Source: Neoscytalidium dimidiatum (Eukaryota > Ascomycota > Dothideomycetes > Botryosphaeriales > Botryosphaeriaceae). From it: a stretch of DNA of 64,000 bases. The stretch lies in the NCBI GenBank assembly GCA_037367355.1, contig CM074696.1, forward strand, positions 3,844,001-3,908,000, written 5' to 3'. This document shows, in pieces, positions 45,614 to 55,918 of this stretch (its first letter is position 1; each line of letters opens with the position of its first letter). The notes beneath the pieces were generated by a model. The model saw only the letters and a list, made by a program, of their open reading frames with translations. It made no database searches and had not been told where the DNA came from. Both the position numbers and the translations under genes were made by a program.

Positions 45614-48332
45614 ATGGTCGCCAGCGCCAGCCTTCGCACCCACGACCACGCCGTTCCCGACTCGTTCACCGGCTACGCCTGGACGGCGACGCCGACCGCT
45701 GCGTCCTGGAGGAGCCAACCCGTCCGAACGGCCCGTCTACGGCCGCGACCCGGGCAGCCCCGAACGGCGGGGTCAAGCGCTGGCTGGCCGGCTTGATGCT
45801 GCCGACAGCGATAGCGAGGGCTCAGCGTCGTCTCTCGCGCATGAAGAGCGAGGGTTGGGCTGTTGCCGATGTTGGTGGGGACGGAGGCCCTGAAGCGAAG
45901 GGCCGACGACGACTGGCGCATTGACGATGCCGCTCGCAAGCGGTTCATCTTGGTAAGTATTCCCGATGCGCTCGGGCCGAGTGGCGTATAATGCTTTGGC
46001 CAGCGGGGGTGAATGGTGGGTAGGGTATGCAAGGCAGCATCATGCGGCTGAGGGGGTCTTACGATCAGGCGAGGAAGAAAAGGGGCGATGTACCACCTCC
46101 TGTTCGCGAAGAGGAAATGCGGAAACTTGCCGAGCTTGAGACGGATAAGATCAAGGATGTTGCTTACATCCAGAAACTTGAGGCCGAAGCCAAACAGAGT
46201 GTGAAGCAGACTCTGGACTCTAAGGAAGACGGGAAGAAGCTCGAGCAGACCATACAGGAGCTGGAGTTACGGAACGGCGAGAGCAGTGACAAGAATGGCT
46301 ATCTCGAAGTGCTCTGTTCTAGCTAGAGCACTCAGCTCGAAGAGTTGCGACACTAGCTCACGGAGATCAAAATCAAGGTGGATGAGGTGATCGCCTCAGA
46401 GTTGCAGGCGAGGACGGAGCTCAAAGTTCAGATTGACAAGACTGTAGAGCTCCGGCACGATATCGGCCGGCTACTGGCATTCTCAATGTGGAGACGGTAA
46501 ATTCACCATCGCCAAGCTGAGGGGCTGGCAATCTACCTCGGAATCTATAATGATCGCAGTGGAGAATAAGCTGAGCTCATCCCAATCTCGAATGCAGGAG
46601 CTCCAACTTGAGAACAGCGAGATCCGGGACAACATGGTTGCTCTAAAGACCTACTGAAGACACCTCCCCTGGTAAGATCATAGGACCTGGGAAAGTAGAC
46701 AAGTTGCAATGTGCGCAGTACAGGGAATGCAAAGAGTCAGATGTGCAGCTTCAAGACCGCTTGAAGAGGCTTCTCGCTATACACGAGGAAGTCACGGCTA
46801 GGATACCTGACCCGGGCCCCGTCGCGGGCTAGTAAGTATTCCTCACTAATTTGACTATAGGCGTGTTACTAATACAAAGCTAGCTACACTAACATAATAC
46901 CCAAACGCGAGAACGCCGAATTTACCCATTTTAAGACCATTCCTTTCGAGAAGATTGGTAGCTCTGATACGGTCTTTTCTGATGTCACGAATGCTACCCA
47001 CGATAATTTGCACCTCGAAGTTACTGGTTCGAACCATGGCTGGCCCGCCGAGACGGATCTGATGCTCTTGAAGAATCTTAAGTCTATTGGATTTGACAAG
47101 CCTCTACCATTTCAGAAGTTGATGCTCAACAAAGTTCTTCATGAGGACGGTCCAGATGTCTTCGTGATTGGACCTTACTCTATCGGGAAAAGCATGGGGA
47201 TGCTCATCGTAGCTGCAGCCATGACGATCAAGCGCAACAAAAGTTGATCGAGAAAGTATACGGAGGCAACACAAATGTTTTCGTTGAAGATCGCGAGAAG
47301 AGTCTTAGGGAGCCACATTTCATGACGATATACCCAGATCGAGAGACAGCGATTCAACAGTACAATCGGCTATGCATCCTTCAGCTTCATACCAATATCA
47401 AGCCTGTTCTTGCAATCGATGGCCCGTCCAAACAGCTCGTTGTCGGGAATATCATGATTGGATGCCCAGGAAGGCTGGCTTCCGTTGCGCGGGAACCCTT
47501 TACAGGAAGGGCAGACTATGTAGTCATAGATGAGGCAAACATTCTACTGGACGACGAGTGGCAGGGGAGCTTGCAGTACCTTCTGTACAAGTTCAATTCT
47601 GCATATGGGGATGCACGTTTCATCTTCATGGCCAGAACAAAGCTCAGGTCAGACCAGGGAGAAAATGCACTGCGATTGCTCGGAGTACCCTTGGATGACG
47701 AGACTACCTCTTTCAACGTCATTGAGCTAAAGGATGATGCCCCAACGCACAACGGCAATTGGGTCACTCAAACGTTCCTCCATTGTGATAGGCCGGCCAA
47801 ACATATCGCCGATTTGATCAGGAACAGGATCTCCATGCATCCTTCCGAAAAGGTCGTGGTCTTCGTGAACGAGAAAAAGGACGTGGAAAGGCTGAGGTAT
47901 TATTTGATCAAGTCTAATCCTATTCTGGAAGGCATTCTGGATGGTTGGCATGATGGCCTTATCCAACTCGAAAGGGAGAAAATAATGGAAAACTTTGCGG
48001 CTGGAAGCTGTCCCGTCCTCATCGCAGCCCAACCCTTCGCCAACGGAATGGACGTTAAGGGTGTTGGACTAGTCATTCATTTCCAGTTGCCCCTCTCCGG
48101 GGCCAGCAGAATTGACCCGAACAGGCGCATCGCAGAATACCTTGCGCGGAATGGTCGTGTGGCACGCTTTGGCAAATGTGCTGCCAGTTTTGCATACTAC
48201 GACAAGGGTGCGGATCAGGAAATGTTCGAACCGTTAGCGAAGCATCTGGTTGAAAGCGGACAAGCCGACAAGGCTGAGGAGGTTTTGGAAAAGTTTAACG
48301 CCGGGTGCATGATTGGTCCGATCCCGTTGTAA
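45614..48332 (+). pseudogene. Broken DEAD-box-helicase-like gene with N-terminal coiled coil
   Basis: Coding traces run through three frames. Near 45614-45960 there are at least two frame changes before EALKRRADDDWRIDDAARKR. A coiled-coil segment (46027-46326; EEEMRKLAELETDKIKD) is broken by TAG at 46324 and 46354, with the frame continuing as LTEIKIKVDEVIASELQ. From 46873 the DEAD-like core starts (GFDKPLPFQKLML; VIGPYSIGKSMGML for motif I), then shifts frame near 47215-47245. The last 362 codons remain open: GCPGRLA, VIDEAN (motif II, Asn at the last place), MARTKL for motif III, VVFVNEKKDVE, FANGMDVKGVGLVIHF for motif V and ARNGRVARFGK for motif VI. The order is that of DEAD-box RNA helicases, but several catalytic residues are altered. 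I call it a pseudogene; an ORF-only product from 47244 cannot be excluded. Confidence 0.72.
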
Positions 48333-49490
48333 GACAGTGGCAACTGTCCTCGATGAAGCCTTTTGTTGCATATCATCTCACAACCATTTCTACTGCCAGC
48401 TGATCAGTTTCCACGGTCAGTCTGACTCTCCATTTTTTTTCTTCCCGGTTCTCATGGTTGGCTATTGGCTGGTCGGATACCACAATCATTCCGTTTTATT
48501 AATTGAGGTCTACGGGATGTTGACTGTACCTTAGCACTTCGATAGCTGTCAAGGTGCTGGCTACAGCTTTTTTAGGCAGGATCTCTATAGAATTGATGAG
48601 AGCGCTGTAATCTGTACGGCGCGTCGTACTATTTCAGCTCTACAAAAATCCTAAGATGCTTATGAAAAGGTAATTTCGAAAGTGGGCTCGGAGTCACGAC
48701 AGGCTGAGGAAGGCTTCATAATCATTAGCTGGGAAACTCTGTAATGACTTGAGAATAGTTCGAGAGACTGATTAGCACACTTATACGATGGATGAGTAGG
48801 AATTTGAAGACACGATCGACAAGGATGAAGATGAGGAAGAGAATGAGGATAAATAGTAGAGATTCTTTCCCCCGTCCCTCCAGACTTAAGTTATTAACGG
48901 ATCGAAGGTGGATACACATAGCATCGACGAATAGCTAGATATATTCATCTTACTTGTAATAGCGGGAGGCTTTCCATCCTTCGCTCCGTGGGGATGAACT
49001 TGTTCGATATGGAATGACCGGACGGTACACCCACCAACGTAATGTAATGTAATATCTCACGGACGGTATTTATCTAAGCGTGCCAGAGTTAATACCTAAT
49101 AGTAGTCACTTCAGTGTCTTTTTTTTTTTCCATTGGAAGAGGACCTGCGTGGTGGCGTGGCGCAGTGGGCAAGAGTGATACTGTGAGAAAAGCCATCGTC
49201 GGGTGGACACCATGTGTGGAATCTATAGAAATTGCTATATGCTTCTAGGGGTGTTCCCAATGTTAACATATACTCCGTATGAGTAGTCCGTCTAAAATCG
49301 GTTCCCTGAGAGATCTGAGCGGTATTGAGGAAGACGAGCGAAGTTCAGTGCTGTGCCGCAGAGATACCCTTGTCCACATGTGCACGCGTGACGCCAAGAG
49401 CTTTCATGTAAGCGACGCGCTCTACGCCGCAATCACGTCGCTAATTGCTCTTCCCCCTTTCTTCCTCGTACAAATCCCGAAATCATCGTC
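48333..49490. other. Intergenic region, moderately AT-rich
   Basis: No gene. Short open frames only. The stretch 48720-49130 is AT-rich without an obvious repeat. Confidence 0.45.
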
Positions 49491-52400
49491 ATGTACGGAT
49501 ATAAGCCTCAGAGCTTCAAAAGGCGCCTGCCCACAGAATCGGATACTTCGAGAAAACGCGCGGCGGCGTATTCTGACGCATCGGCTACGAACGGCTCGAA
49601 AACAGGCCTCAAGTCCGCGACAGCTACATATTTGCCCGAGGAACTCATTAGCCAAATCGTAAATCATTTCAGCCTTGAGCAATTTAAAGACCACGGCATA
49701 GACACCTTCATCTGGATCAAAAATAACCCGCGACGACAAGATCATGGACTTAAAAATCCCGAGCGAGAGCTCTGCATCGCCACACTCGTCAGCCTGAGTC
49801 TCGTTTCAAGAGCGATGCGGCGGATCTCTCAGCTGCTTCTTTATGAGTATCCTCCGGACCTGTTCTTACAAATTCGCAGACGTCGCTTTATTCGGACAAT
49901 ATCGGAGCGTTCTGACTTGGCTGCCTCTGTGCAGTATTTGGTGCATGAAGAAGAGAACACCGAGGAACCGCAAGCCCCGCAAGACCCGGAACTCCTCGGA
50001 ATCTACATGAAGCTGGCACCACGCGTTCGCATTGGGAACAAGAAGTCTTTCCTGAGAGCCTTGTACGCTGGTGAAGGCGATGCGGAATGGTCATTGCTCC
50101 TCAGCTTGTTGCCGAACCTGCCGGCTCTGCGGTCCAGCGTACCCGACGACCTGGACATTGTCTTGTACTGGACCCGACGCCTTGTGAAGCAATCGGTGAC
50201 GCGATCAATTGCCGGCGCATGCAGCCCATTGTGCTGCCTCCGCAGACTTTGGATAAATTATGGACTGCCGGATTCCCCCACGAGTCCGCGCTTCCTCGTC
50301 CCATTATTGAAGATCCCATCGCTACAGCAGATCCATTTCGAGGACTTCTTTTGTGAAGGTGATTCACAGAACCCTTCCCGCTGGGCCTTTCAGTCCACAG
50401 TGCAGGTCCTGTCCTTCAAGGATTCCAATCCCGACGAAGACATCGTAGGCCGTTTTCTGAGTGTTTGTAGCACCTTGAAATCCTTTTGCTTCACATGGGC
50501 GATAACGTTTAATCCGACCTCCCCCTTCAGTGTTCAAACGATTTACCATCATCTACGCAAACGCCGTTCTACCGTCGAGCATGTGGAACTGCTGGTAGAT
50601 CATAGTGCTCCTGTCTGGGAAGACGCTGTTGAAGACGGGGGGAGGGAGCGCATAGGATCATTCAATGACTTCAGTCAATTGAAAACATTGAAAATTGAGG
50701 GGATCCTTCTTACAGGCGCCCCTCCAAACCTATCCCGGGATGAACTGGACAGGGAGGCGCCAATCGCCCCCGACGACCTCGACTATTCAGCAATTGCGGA
50801 AAGCTTCCCGGAATCGCTGCAGAACCTTGAGATACATTGCGAAGGACTCAGCGTCGAAAATCTCATGGCATGGGACGAACGGGAGGACCTAGAAAATGGA
50901 GTCCGTGAGCGCGATGTCACTTACCTTGTGCCTTTGCTTCAGCGACTAGCGCAGAATTGCATGGCGAAAAAGCTTCCACGGTTAGCATCTCTGCGTCTTT
51001 GCGCAAGAAACTCTCACGGACGGAGCCATTTTACCGCCGTCGAGCACCTTTTCGCCAGTGCAAGTGTCAAGGTCGATTTCCAAGGCTTCGTCGAAGATGA
51101 TGAGAACGAATCGAACGAGGACAATGCAAGCAAGGACATCAAGGTCGATGGATATGCTTCTCTGCCACTGACACCAAGAGATATTCCAGAACCGGTGTTG
51201 GCGCAGTCCGCTCATCCGTCTCGAGCAGATCAGATGCCTGCAAGTCAATTTGATGCCCTCCCGATGAAGCTACTAGCCAAGATTCTCGGTTATTTCGATC
51301 CATCAGACCTTCTCGACATGCCTTCAGATCCCATTAAGTCCGGATTTGCGCACCGCGACAATGGCATCCGGGCCCGATTATCCGACCTTTGTGGACTCTG
51401 TCTTGTCTCGAAGCGTTTTCATGATCTTGCCCGGCCACTTATGTACAGAGCCTTTTCGGACACAGGAGACAGAGGACGTCGGCGCAAATTTATTGACTGC
51501 ATTTGCTCAAAGCCGGAACTGGCCGCCTACGTCAAATCGATCCGCCTGCTGGCCATTGCATCCGACAAAACATCCACAGACGTGGCCGGTGCGCTCAGCC
51601 GGGGGCCGTTCGAGCAATATCGCAATCTGCGAGCAAAGGCCTACTCATTGCAAGCTCAAGACGGCAGAGGCAAGTCTGACTGGCTCTCCGACTTAAACCG
51701 CCCGTTGGGATTTTGCCAAGGCCCGGAAATACCGATCTTACTCTCTCAGGTACCGAATCTAGAGGTCTTGGACTTGGTTGCCAGCCGTCGCGGCATCGAA
51801 GGATTCGAATGGATGTCATGGTACATGGGACAGCTCAAACGCCGGGGCCAGTCGAACTCATCCCCCGTTGATGCGGACGGTCCATTGAGTAAACTCCGTG
51901 AGCTGAACGTGGACATTGCGTGTCAAGAGATTGATTTCACCAATCTGGAGGATCTTTTAAGCCGCGTCGTGCATCTTCCCTCCTTGACCGCCCTCAGGAT
52001 CGTCCGGCATCCGCAACCCAGCTCACGACTTCCCGTCTTAGGCGGCCAATATAAATCAGGAGTCCAATCGTCGAAGCTGGAGAAGCTCGAACTGGATGTT
52101 GTCGGTCCTGGACCCGATACTCTGCGAATGCTAGTTCAGGCATGCAAGGCGCTCAAGCATTTTTCATGCACGTACAGCACGCGTGACGCATCATTCGAGC
52201 CGTTCGGAGTGCGAGGGGTCCTGGATATCCTTGGCTTCCACCGGAATTCCCTGGAGAGCTTAACCCTCCGGGCCGTCCACAGCATGGATCAGCTCTTGTC
52301 TATAGTGTCGCTGAAGGGGTTCGGCCGACTCAAACACCTCGAAATAGCCGCGCACTATTTGGTCGGGATTTCCGGATACTTCACCAAGGACTTCATGAGA

Positions 52401-52736
52401 GAGTTCGTCGACATTTTCCCGCCATCGATAGTCACGTTCACCATCAACTGCAGTGCGGGCGTGCCGGACATGTTCAGGACGTGGATGAAATCGTTCGGCA
52501 ACCTTTACCACGAACTAGCGCTACCACATCTTCGGTCTTTTTCTTTCAAGGGCTTGGGACAATCTGAGCTTTATTCTCACGAGAAGATAACCATGAGAGT
52601 CGGCTCGAAGCTACATGAGGCTGGAGTAGCCTTCATTATCAATGGTTGGGATGCTGGAAGATTCTTTGAAGACTTGAAAACATTTCAAGCGGGGGAATTG
52701 GATCCCGATTCGGATACTTCTACGGATGATGAGTAA
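49491..52736 (+). CDS. Large protein with two F-box/LRR-like modules
   Basis: Intronless, 1081 residues. Module 1 begins with ATYLPEELISQIVNHFSLEQ (about residue 46) followed by LVSLSLVSRAMRRIS; module 2 begins with FDALPMKLLAKILGYFDPSD (about 585) followed by LCGLCLVSKRFHDLARPLMY. Both are F-box-like and each is followed by leucine-rich, LRR-like sequence (LEVLDLVASRRGIEG, LESLTLRAVHSMDQL). F-box proteins usually bind Skp1 in SCF ubiquitin ligases and select substrates. A second F-box-like segment in one chain suggests fusion of tandem duplicates. Three related genes follow in the next 5 kb. The end is acidic (DSDTSTDDE), as in its neighbours. Confidence 0.78.
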   Translation: MYGYKPQSFKRRLPTESDTSRKRAAAYSDASATNGSKTGLKSATATYLPEELISQIVNHFSLEQFKDHGIDTFIWIKNNPRRQDHGLKNPERELCIATLVSLSLVSRAMRRISQLLLYEYPPDLFLQIRRRRFIRTISERSDLAASVQYLVHEEENTEEPQAPQDPELLGIYMKLAPRVRIGNKKSFLRALYAGEGDAEWSLLLSLLPNLPALRSSVPDDLDIVLYWTRRLVKQSVTRSIAGACSPLCCLRRLWINYGLPDSPTSPRFLVPLLKIPSLQQIHFEDFFCEGDSQNPSRWAFQSTVQVLSFKDSNPDEDIVGRFLSVCSTLKSFCFTWAITFNPTSPFSVQTIYHHLRKRRSTVEHVELLVDHSAPVWEDAVEDGGRERIGSFNDFSQLKTLKIEGILLTGAPPNLSRDELDREAPIAPDDLDYSAIAESFPESLQNLEIHCEGLSVENLMAWDEREDLENGVRERDVTYLVPLLQRLAQNCMAKKLPRLASLRLCARNSHGRSHFTAVEHLFASASVKVDFQGFVEDDENESNEDNASKDIKVDGYASLPLTPRDIPEPVLAQSAHPSRADQMPASQFDALPMKLLAKILGYFDPSDLLDMPSDPIKSGFAHRDNGIRARLSDLCGLCLVSKRFHDLARPLMYRAFSDTGDRGRRRKFIDCICSKPELAAYVKSIRLLAIASDKTSTDVAGALSRGPFEQYRNLRAKAYSLQAQDGRGKSDWLSDLNRPLGFCQGPEIPILLSQVPNLEVLDLVASRRGIEGFEWMSWYMGQLKRRGQSNSSPVDADGPLSKLRELNVDIACQEIDFTNLEDLLSRVVHLPSLTALRIVRHPQPSSRLPVLGGQYKSGVQSSKLEKLELDVVGPGPDTLRMLVQACKALKHFSCTYSTRDASFEPFGVRGVLDILGFHRNSLESLTLRAVHSMDQLLSIVSLKGFGRLKHLEIAAHYLVGISGYFTKDFMREFVDIFPPSIVTFTINCSAGVPDMFRTWMKSFGNLYHELALPHLRSFSFKGLGQSELYSHEKITMRVGSKLHEAGVAFIINGWDAGRFFEDLKTFQAGELDPDSDTSTDDE

Positions 52737-52802
52737 TCATTTGAAGGCAAGGCCGATACAAATTGGGTTGATTGGGGAGGAGTCAACTGGGATGAGGTTG
52801 GC

Positions 52803-52926
52803 TGTGTTGGAGCAAAACCTCGTATGCATCTGTATTCGTTGTCTGTCTCTTCGTTTGGAAGAGAGCGAAGGAGCTAAACTACCCAGCGGTGCTAGCGCCG
52901 CGCTAAGCGTACCTGCCATAACACTA
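52803..52926 (+). repeat. Dispersed repeat, copy 2 (partner at 8833-8954)
   Basis: Matches the reverse complement of 8833-8954 over about 120 bp, including GTTGGAGCAAAACCTCGTAT and GCTAAGCGTACCTGCCATAA; outside these limits the two sites do not match by eye. This copy shows little sign of the mutation bias seen beside the other. Confidence 0.85.
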
Positions 52927-52973
52927 CTTCTCCACCCTCTCCCTATACGCTTTATTCTTCTGTAGCCCGCGAT

Positions 52974-53351
52974 GCCGTGCATGGTCCTCCTGGTGGGGCG
53001 CGCGCCGCGCTTCCGATGTCGTCGCCCTCCACGACCCCGAACCGCACTTCGGACGGCCGTGCGGCGAGGTCTGGGCGCTGGACGATGCGGTGGAGGAGCT
53101 GTCTTCGATCCGGATGAGGATTCACCTGCCCGTCGCACGCCGTTCGAGCAGAGCACGGGCCTCCCCGACGCAGGGAAAGCCGTTTGGACGCCAAGCAGGA
53201 CTTGAGAGGACTGGGGCTCGTAGGGTTGCCCTTTAATGACGCGCTCGCATCTCGCCCCCGCGCTCTCCTCCGTCGTCTCCACGGCGGCGAACATTTTGTC
53301 GAGATGGCGGACAATGTCGCCGGGCAACTCATCCGGTAGGGTCGTCTCCAT
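52974..53351 (-). pseudogene. Possible truncated F-box gene fragment
   Basis: The minus-strand frame from 53351 starts METTLPDELPGDIVRHLDKM, which has the Leu-Pro-x-Glu-Leu/Ile-Val pattern of an F-box start, similar to the two genes to the right. It then passes into GC-rich, Arg/Pro-rich sequence without LRR character and runs into the dispersed repeat. I read it as a remnant cut by the repeat, but it may be chance. Confidence 0.25.
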
Positions 53352-54065
53352 CTACGACCCGTATCGGGCTTGCCGCAAGCGTCGGTTGGGAGATCCTGCA
53401 GGCGGAAGGATTGCATGTGCGGGTGTGGGGGGGATTTTAGGGGCAGAGGCTCCCCGGCGCCCCCGAAACAACAGGGGAGAAAGGGGAGCGCGACAGAAGC
53501 CTTGGCATGAAAGCTCGATGGTCCTTGGGAACGTAGAAGGACGACCGACAAGGTTTGGCCGCAAGGAAAGAAAGGCGGCCCAGTGACGCCTCGGTCGCGG
53601 TCATTGGCTTCTTGCCTTTTACGGTAACCTCTCCTGAGGAGCTAAGACCACCTTTTTCCCGATCGAACCTGAGCGAGGGGGGAAAAGACGATATTCTAGC
53701 AGTACTGGACGCATCCTTTGTCTATCTGAATTTTGTTTCAATATTTCCCAACCCAATTACCTCTTCTCTTCCTCCTGGGCTCATCGTCTGAGCGTCCGGG
53801 AGTTGATGATGGGTCATTAAATTACAAGAAAAAAGTGTAAACACTTCCCCGCCCACATACCCGCCGCAATGGCCGCCCGCGACTCGAACGCCGCAACGCC
53901 GTATCAGCTCATGTCTCAGATTCTCTCCAGAACTCAACCACAGATCCTTGCAGGACCACGCGCGCGACGTGAGAACCAGCACGCCCGCGCCGCCCACCCA
54001 AAAAAAAAAAAAAAAGAATAGAATCCATCAGCCGCACACCATCCCTTTCCCCCCCGGCAATCAAA

Positions 54066-55457
54066 TCAAAAACTCTCATCCGAGTCCTCCTCATCCTCCT
54101 CCTCAATGGCCTCCACCCCCAACCCCGCCGCCGCCGCACCCCCCAGTAACCCTTCCAGGATTTCCTCCCACCCGCCCATCTCCAGCGCCCTCGGCGCCTT
54201 CGCCCCCACGACCTCCACCCCGTCCCCCACCTTCACCACGACCCCGCTCCCCTCCCGGACCCGCACCACCCGCCTCAGCCCCCTCATCCCGCTCAGATCC
54301 AGCACGCCCAACCCTCCCTCCCCGTCCCCGCCCCTGACCTCCAGATCCCCCCAGCCCATCTCCAGCGACTCCAGGCTGTGCGCCTGCAGGGCGAACACGC
54401 CCGAAACCCACTCGCCCGCGCTGCGCGGGATGTACGTGCCGAGGGCGGAGAAGGCGCCGCGCTTGCGCGAGCCCGGGCCCTCGTTGAGGGTGAGGTGGCG
54501 CAGCGCGCGGGGCGCGGCGAGGAGGGCGCGCAGGGCCCGGTGGGTGACGCTGGCGTTGAGCAGGCGGAGGGACTCGAGCGGTGTGGAGTGCAAGTAGGCC
54601 GGGTTGATGTTGGCGGTGGCGCCGCGGCGGCGTTGAGGCAGGCGGTCGCTGGTGGGGTCGGACGAGGGCGAGGACGGTGGGTCGTCGTCGTCGTCCGTTG
54701 TTGATGTTGCGGTGGGTGCCTCCGGGGACCAGGACAGCAGGGCGGCGCCGCAGGTGTCGCTGAGGAGGGCGTCGTGCAGGGTGATGTGGCGGAGAGTCGG
54801 GGAGAGGAAGAGGAAGGAGGTGTCCGGGAAGGCCCAGCGCGCGCCGGGCATCAGGAAGGACGAGGCGGGCGTGGCGGCGAGGTAGTGTAGCTCGATAGAC
54901 GTTAGGTGTGGCCAGGTGCGCAGATCTGGAGGTGTGACGGCCAGACTGGCCTTGAAGAGGAAGGCCTCGAGCACGTCTTGCTCTTCTTGCGGTGCGCCAT
55001 CGCAGCAGGTTTCGGCGCTCTCGAGCAGGGCGTCCGAGGTGATAGAAAGGTCCTTCAGATTGTCGAGCGCGGCGATATTAGCATACACGTTACAGGCGAG
55101 CCAGTCGCGCGCTTCATCCGTGTCTTCGCCGCCCGGCGTGGACTGGATGCGGCAGCTTCGCACGTAGGCGCGTCGTGCGGGACGCGTCTCTAGGGCCTGG
55201 ACGAAGGCGGTCATCTGATCTACGCTGGAGATGTCAACAGTGCTGTAGAGCTGCTGTTCTGCTAACGGCTGGAACAGGCGGGACACGCGGGCGAGACATC
55301 TCAAATCGAGCGGCTGGTCGGCGAGCTCGTGCACTATCTTCTCCAGGACGTTTGTCGGGAGCTTGCGCGGATTCGACGAGCTATTGTCCATGTCTGCGGT
55401 CGCCATGTGGGTCAGTCCGGGCTGATCCGGTGTTGCAGTGGATTGTGAAGGCTGCAT
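54066..55457 (-). CDS. F-box protein with acidic C-terminal tail
   Basis: Single exon. The frame is open up to 55694, but I start at the Met at 55457 (MQPSQSTATPDQPG), giving 463 residues, since the upstream 79 codons look non-conserved. The F-box is KLPTNVLEKIVHELADQPLD then LRCLARVSRLFQPLAEQQLY. LRR-like segments follow (LESLRLLNASVTHRAL, LRHLTLNEGPG, SLESLEMGWGDLE). A Ser/Asp-rich insertion (TTDDDDDPPSSPSSDP) and the tail EAIEEEDEEDSDESF are acidic. Probably a substrate receptor of an SCF ligase by analogy only. Confidence 0.78.
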   Translation of the reverse strand: MQPSQSTATPDQPGLTHMATADMDNSSSNPRKLPTNVLEKIVHELADQPLDLRCLARVSRLFQPLAEQQLYSTVDISSVDQMTAFVQALETRPARRAYVRSCRIQSTPGGEDTDEARDWLACNVYANIAALDNLKDLSITSDALLESAETCCDGAPQEEQDVLEAFLFKASLAVTPPDLRTWPHLTSIELHYLAATPASSFLMPGARWAFPDTSFLFLSPTLRHITLHDALLSDTCGAALLSWSPEAPTATSTTDDDDDPPSSPSSDPTSDRLPQRRRGATANINPAYLHSTPLESLRLLNASVTHRALRALLAAPRALRHLTLNEGPGSRKRGAFSALGTYIPRSAGEWVSGVFALQAHSLESLEMGWGDLEVRGGDGEGGLGVLDLSGMRGLRRVVRVREGSGVVVKVGDGVEVVGAKAPRALEMGGWEEILEGLLGGAAAAGLGVEAIEEEDEEDSDESF

Positions 55458-55918
55458 TGCTTCACGCTGGAGGTATCTTGCGATGTCATGGTCCCCAGGG
55501 AAAAGGAGAAGCGGGCGGAATAAGCTCAGGTCGGGATCTGGGGAGCTGCAGGTACGTTCAGATGGTGCCCGAGACTGCCGACAGGCCAAGGGCTCGGTTC
55601 CGAACGGCTGCTTTACCGTTTGCACCAAGAAGGTTAAACGGCTGACCAGTGGTGTGACGCTAGCTCTTTCAAGGCGTGTGGCGTCGCCAATCACAGCGCC
55701 GACGCGTCCATCTTGAATCGCTCATTTCGCCAATGGACGATCGTCGTCCGGAAGCGCAGGCGCGAATGGGATCTCTTACCGAGCCGCTGGTCAATCCCGG
55801 TCTTGTGGCTGCTTCGTGGTGTTGACTGTGACGCGGTGATGCCCATGCATGACTGGGGTCCCAGAAGCCATTCGGCAGACGGGTTTGGACACTCGGAATC
55901 AGCAGGCCATTGCTGCTT

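Larger units (their letters stand above)
52737..54065. other. Intergenic region with a dispersed repeat and a possible F-box fragment
   Basis: Contains the dispersed repeat at 52803-52926 and, from 53351 downward on the minus strand, a short F-box-like start. Beyond about 53600 no gene is recognised; an A-run lies at 54001-54015. Confidence 0.45.

Noticed and set aside
47028..47039. GGTTCGAACC, a T-arm-like palindrome
   Set aside because: No cloverleaf around it on either strand; it lies in DEAD-box-like coding sequence.
49147..49210. tRNA-like stretch (GTGGCGTGGCGCAGTGGGCA with TGTGAGAAA further on)
   Set aside because: Resembles a D-arm, but no acceptor stem or proper T-arm (GGTTCGA) can be paired.
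55740..55760. GATCGTCGTCCGGAAGC, partly like the hairpin core
   Set aside because: No second arm nearby; similarity is limited to about ten bases and may be chance.
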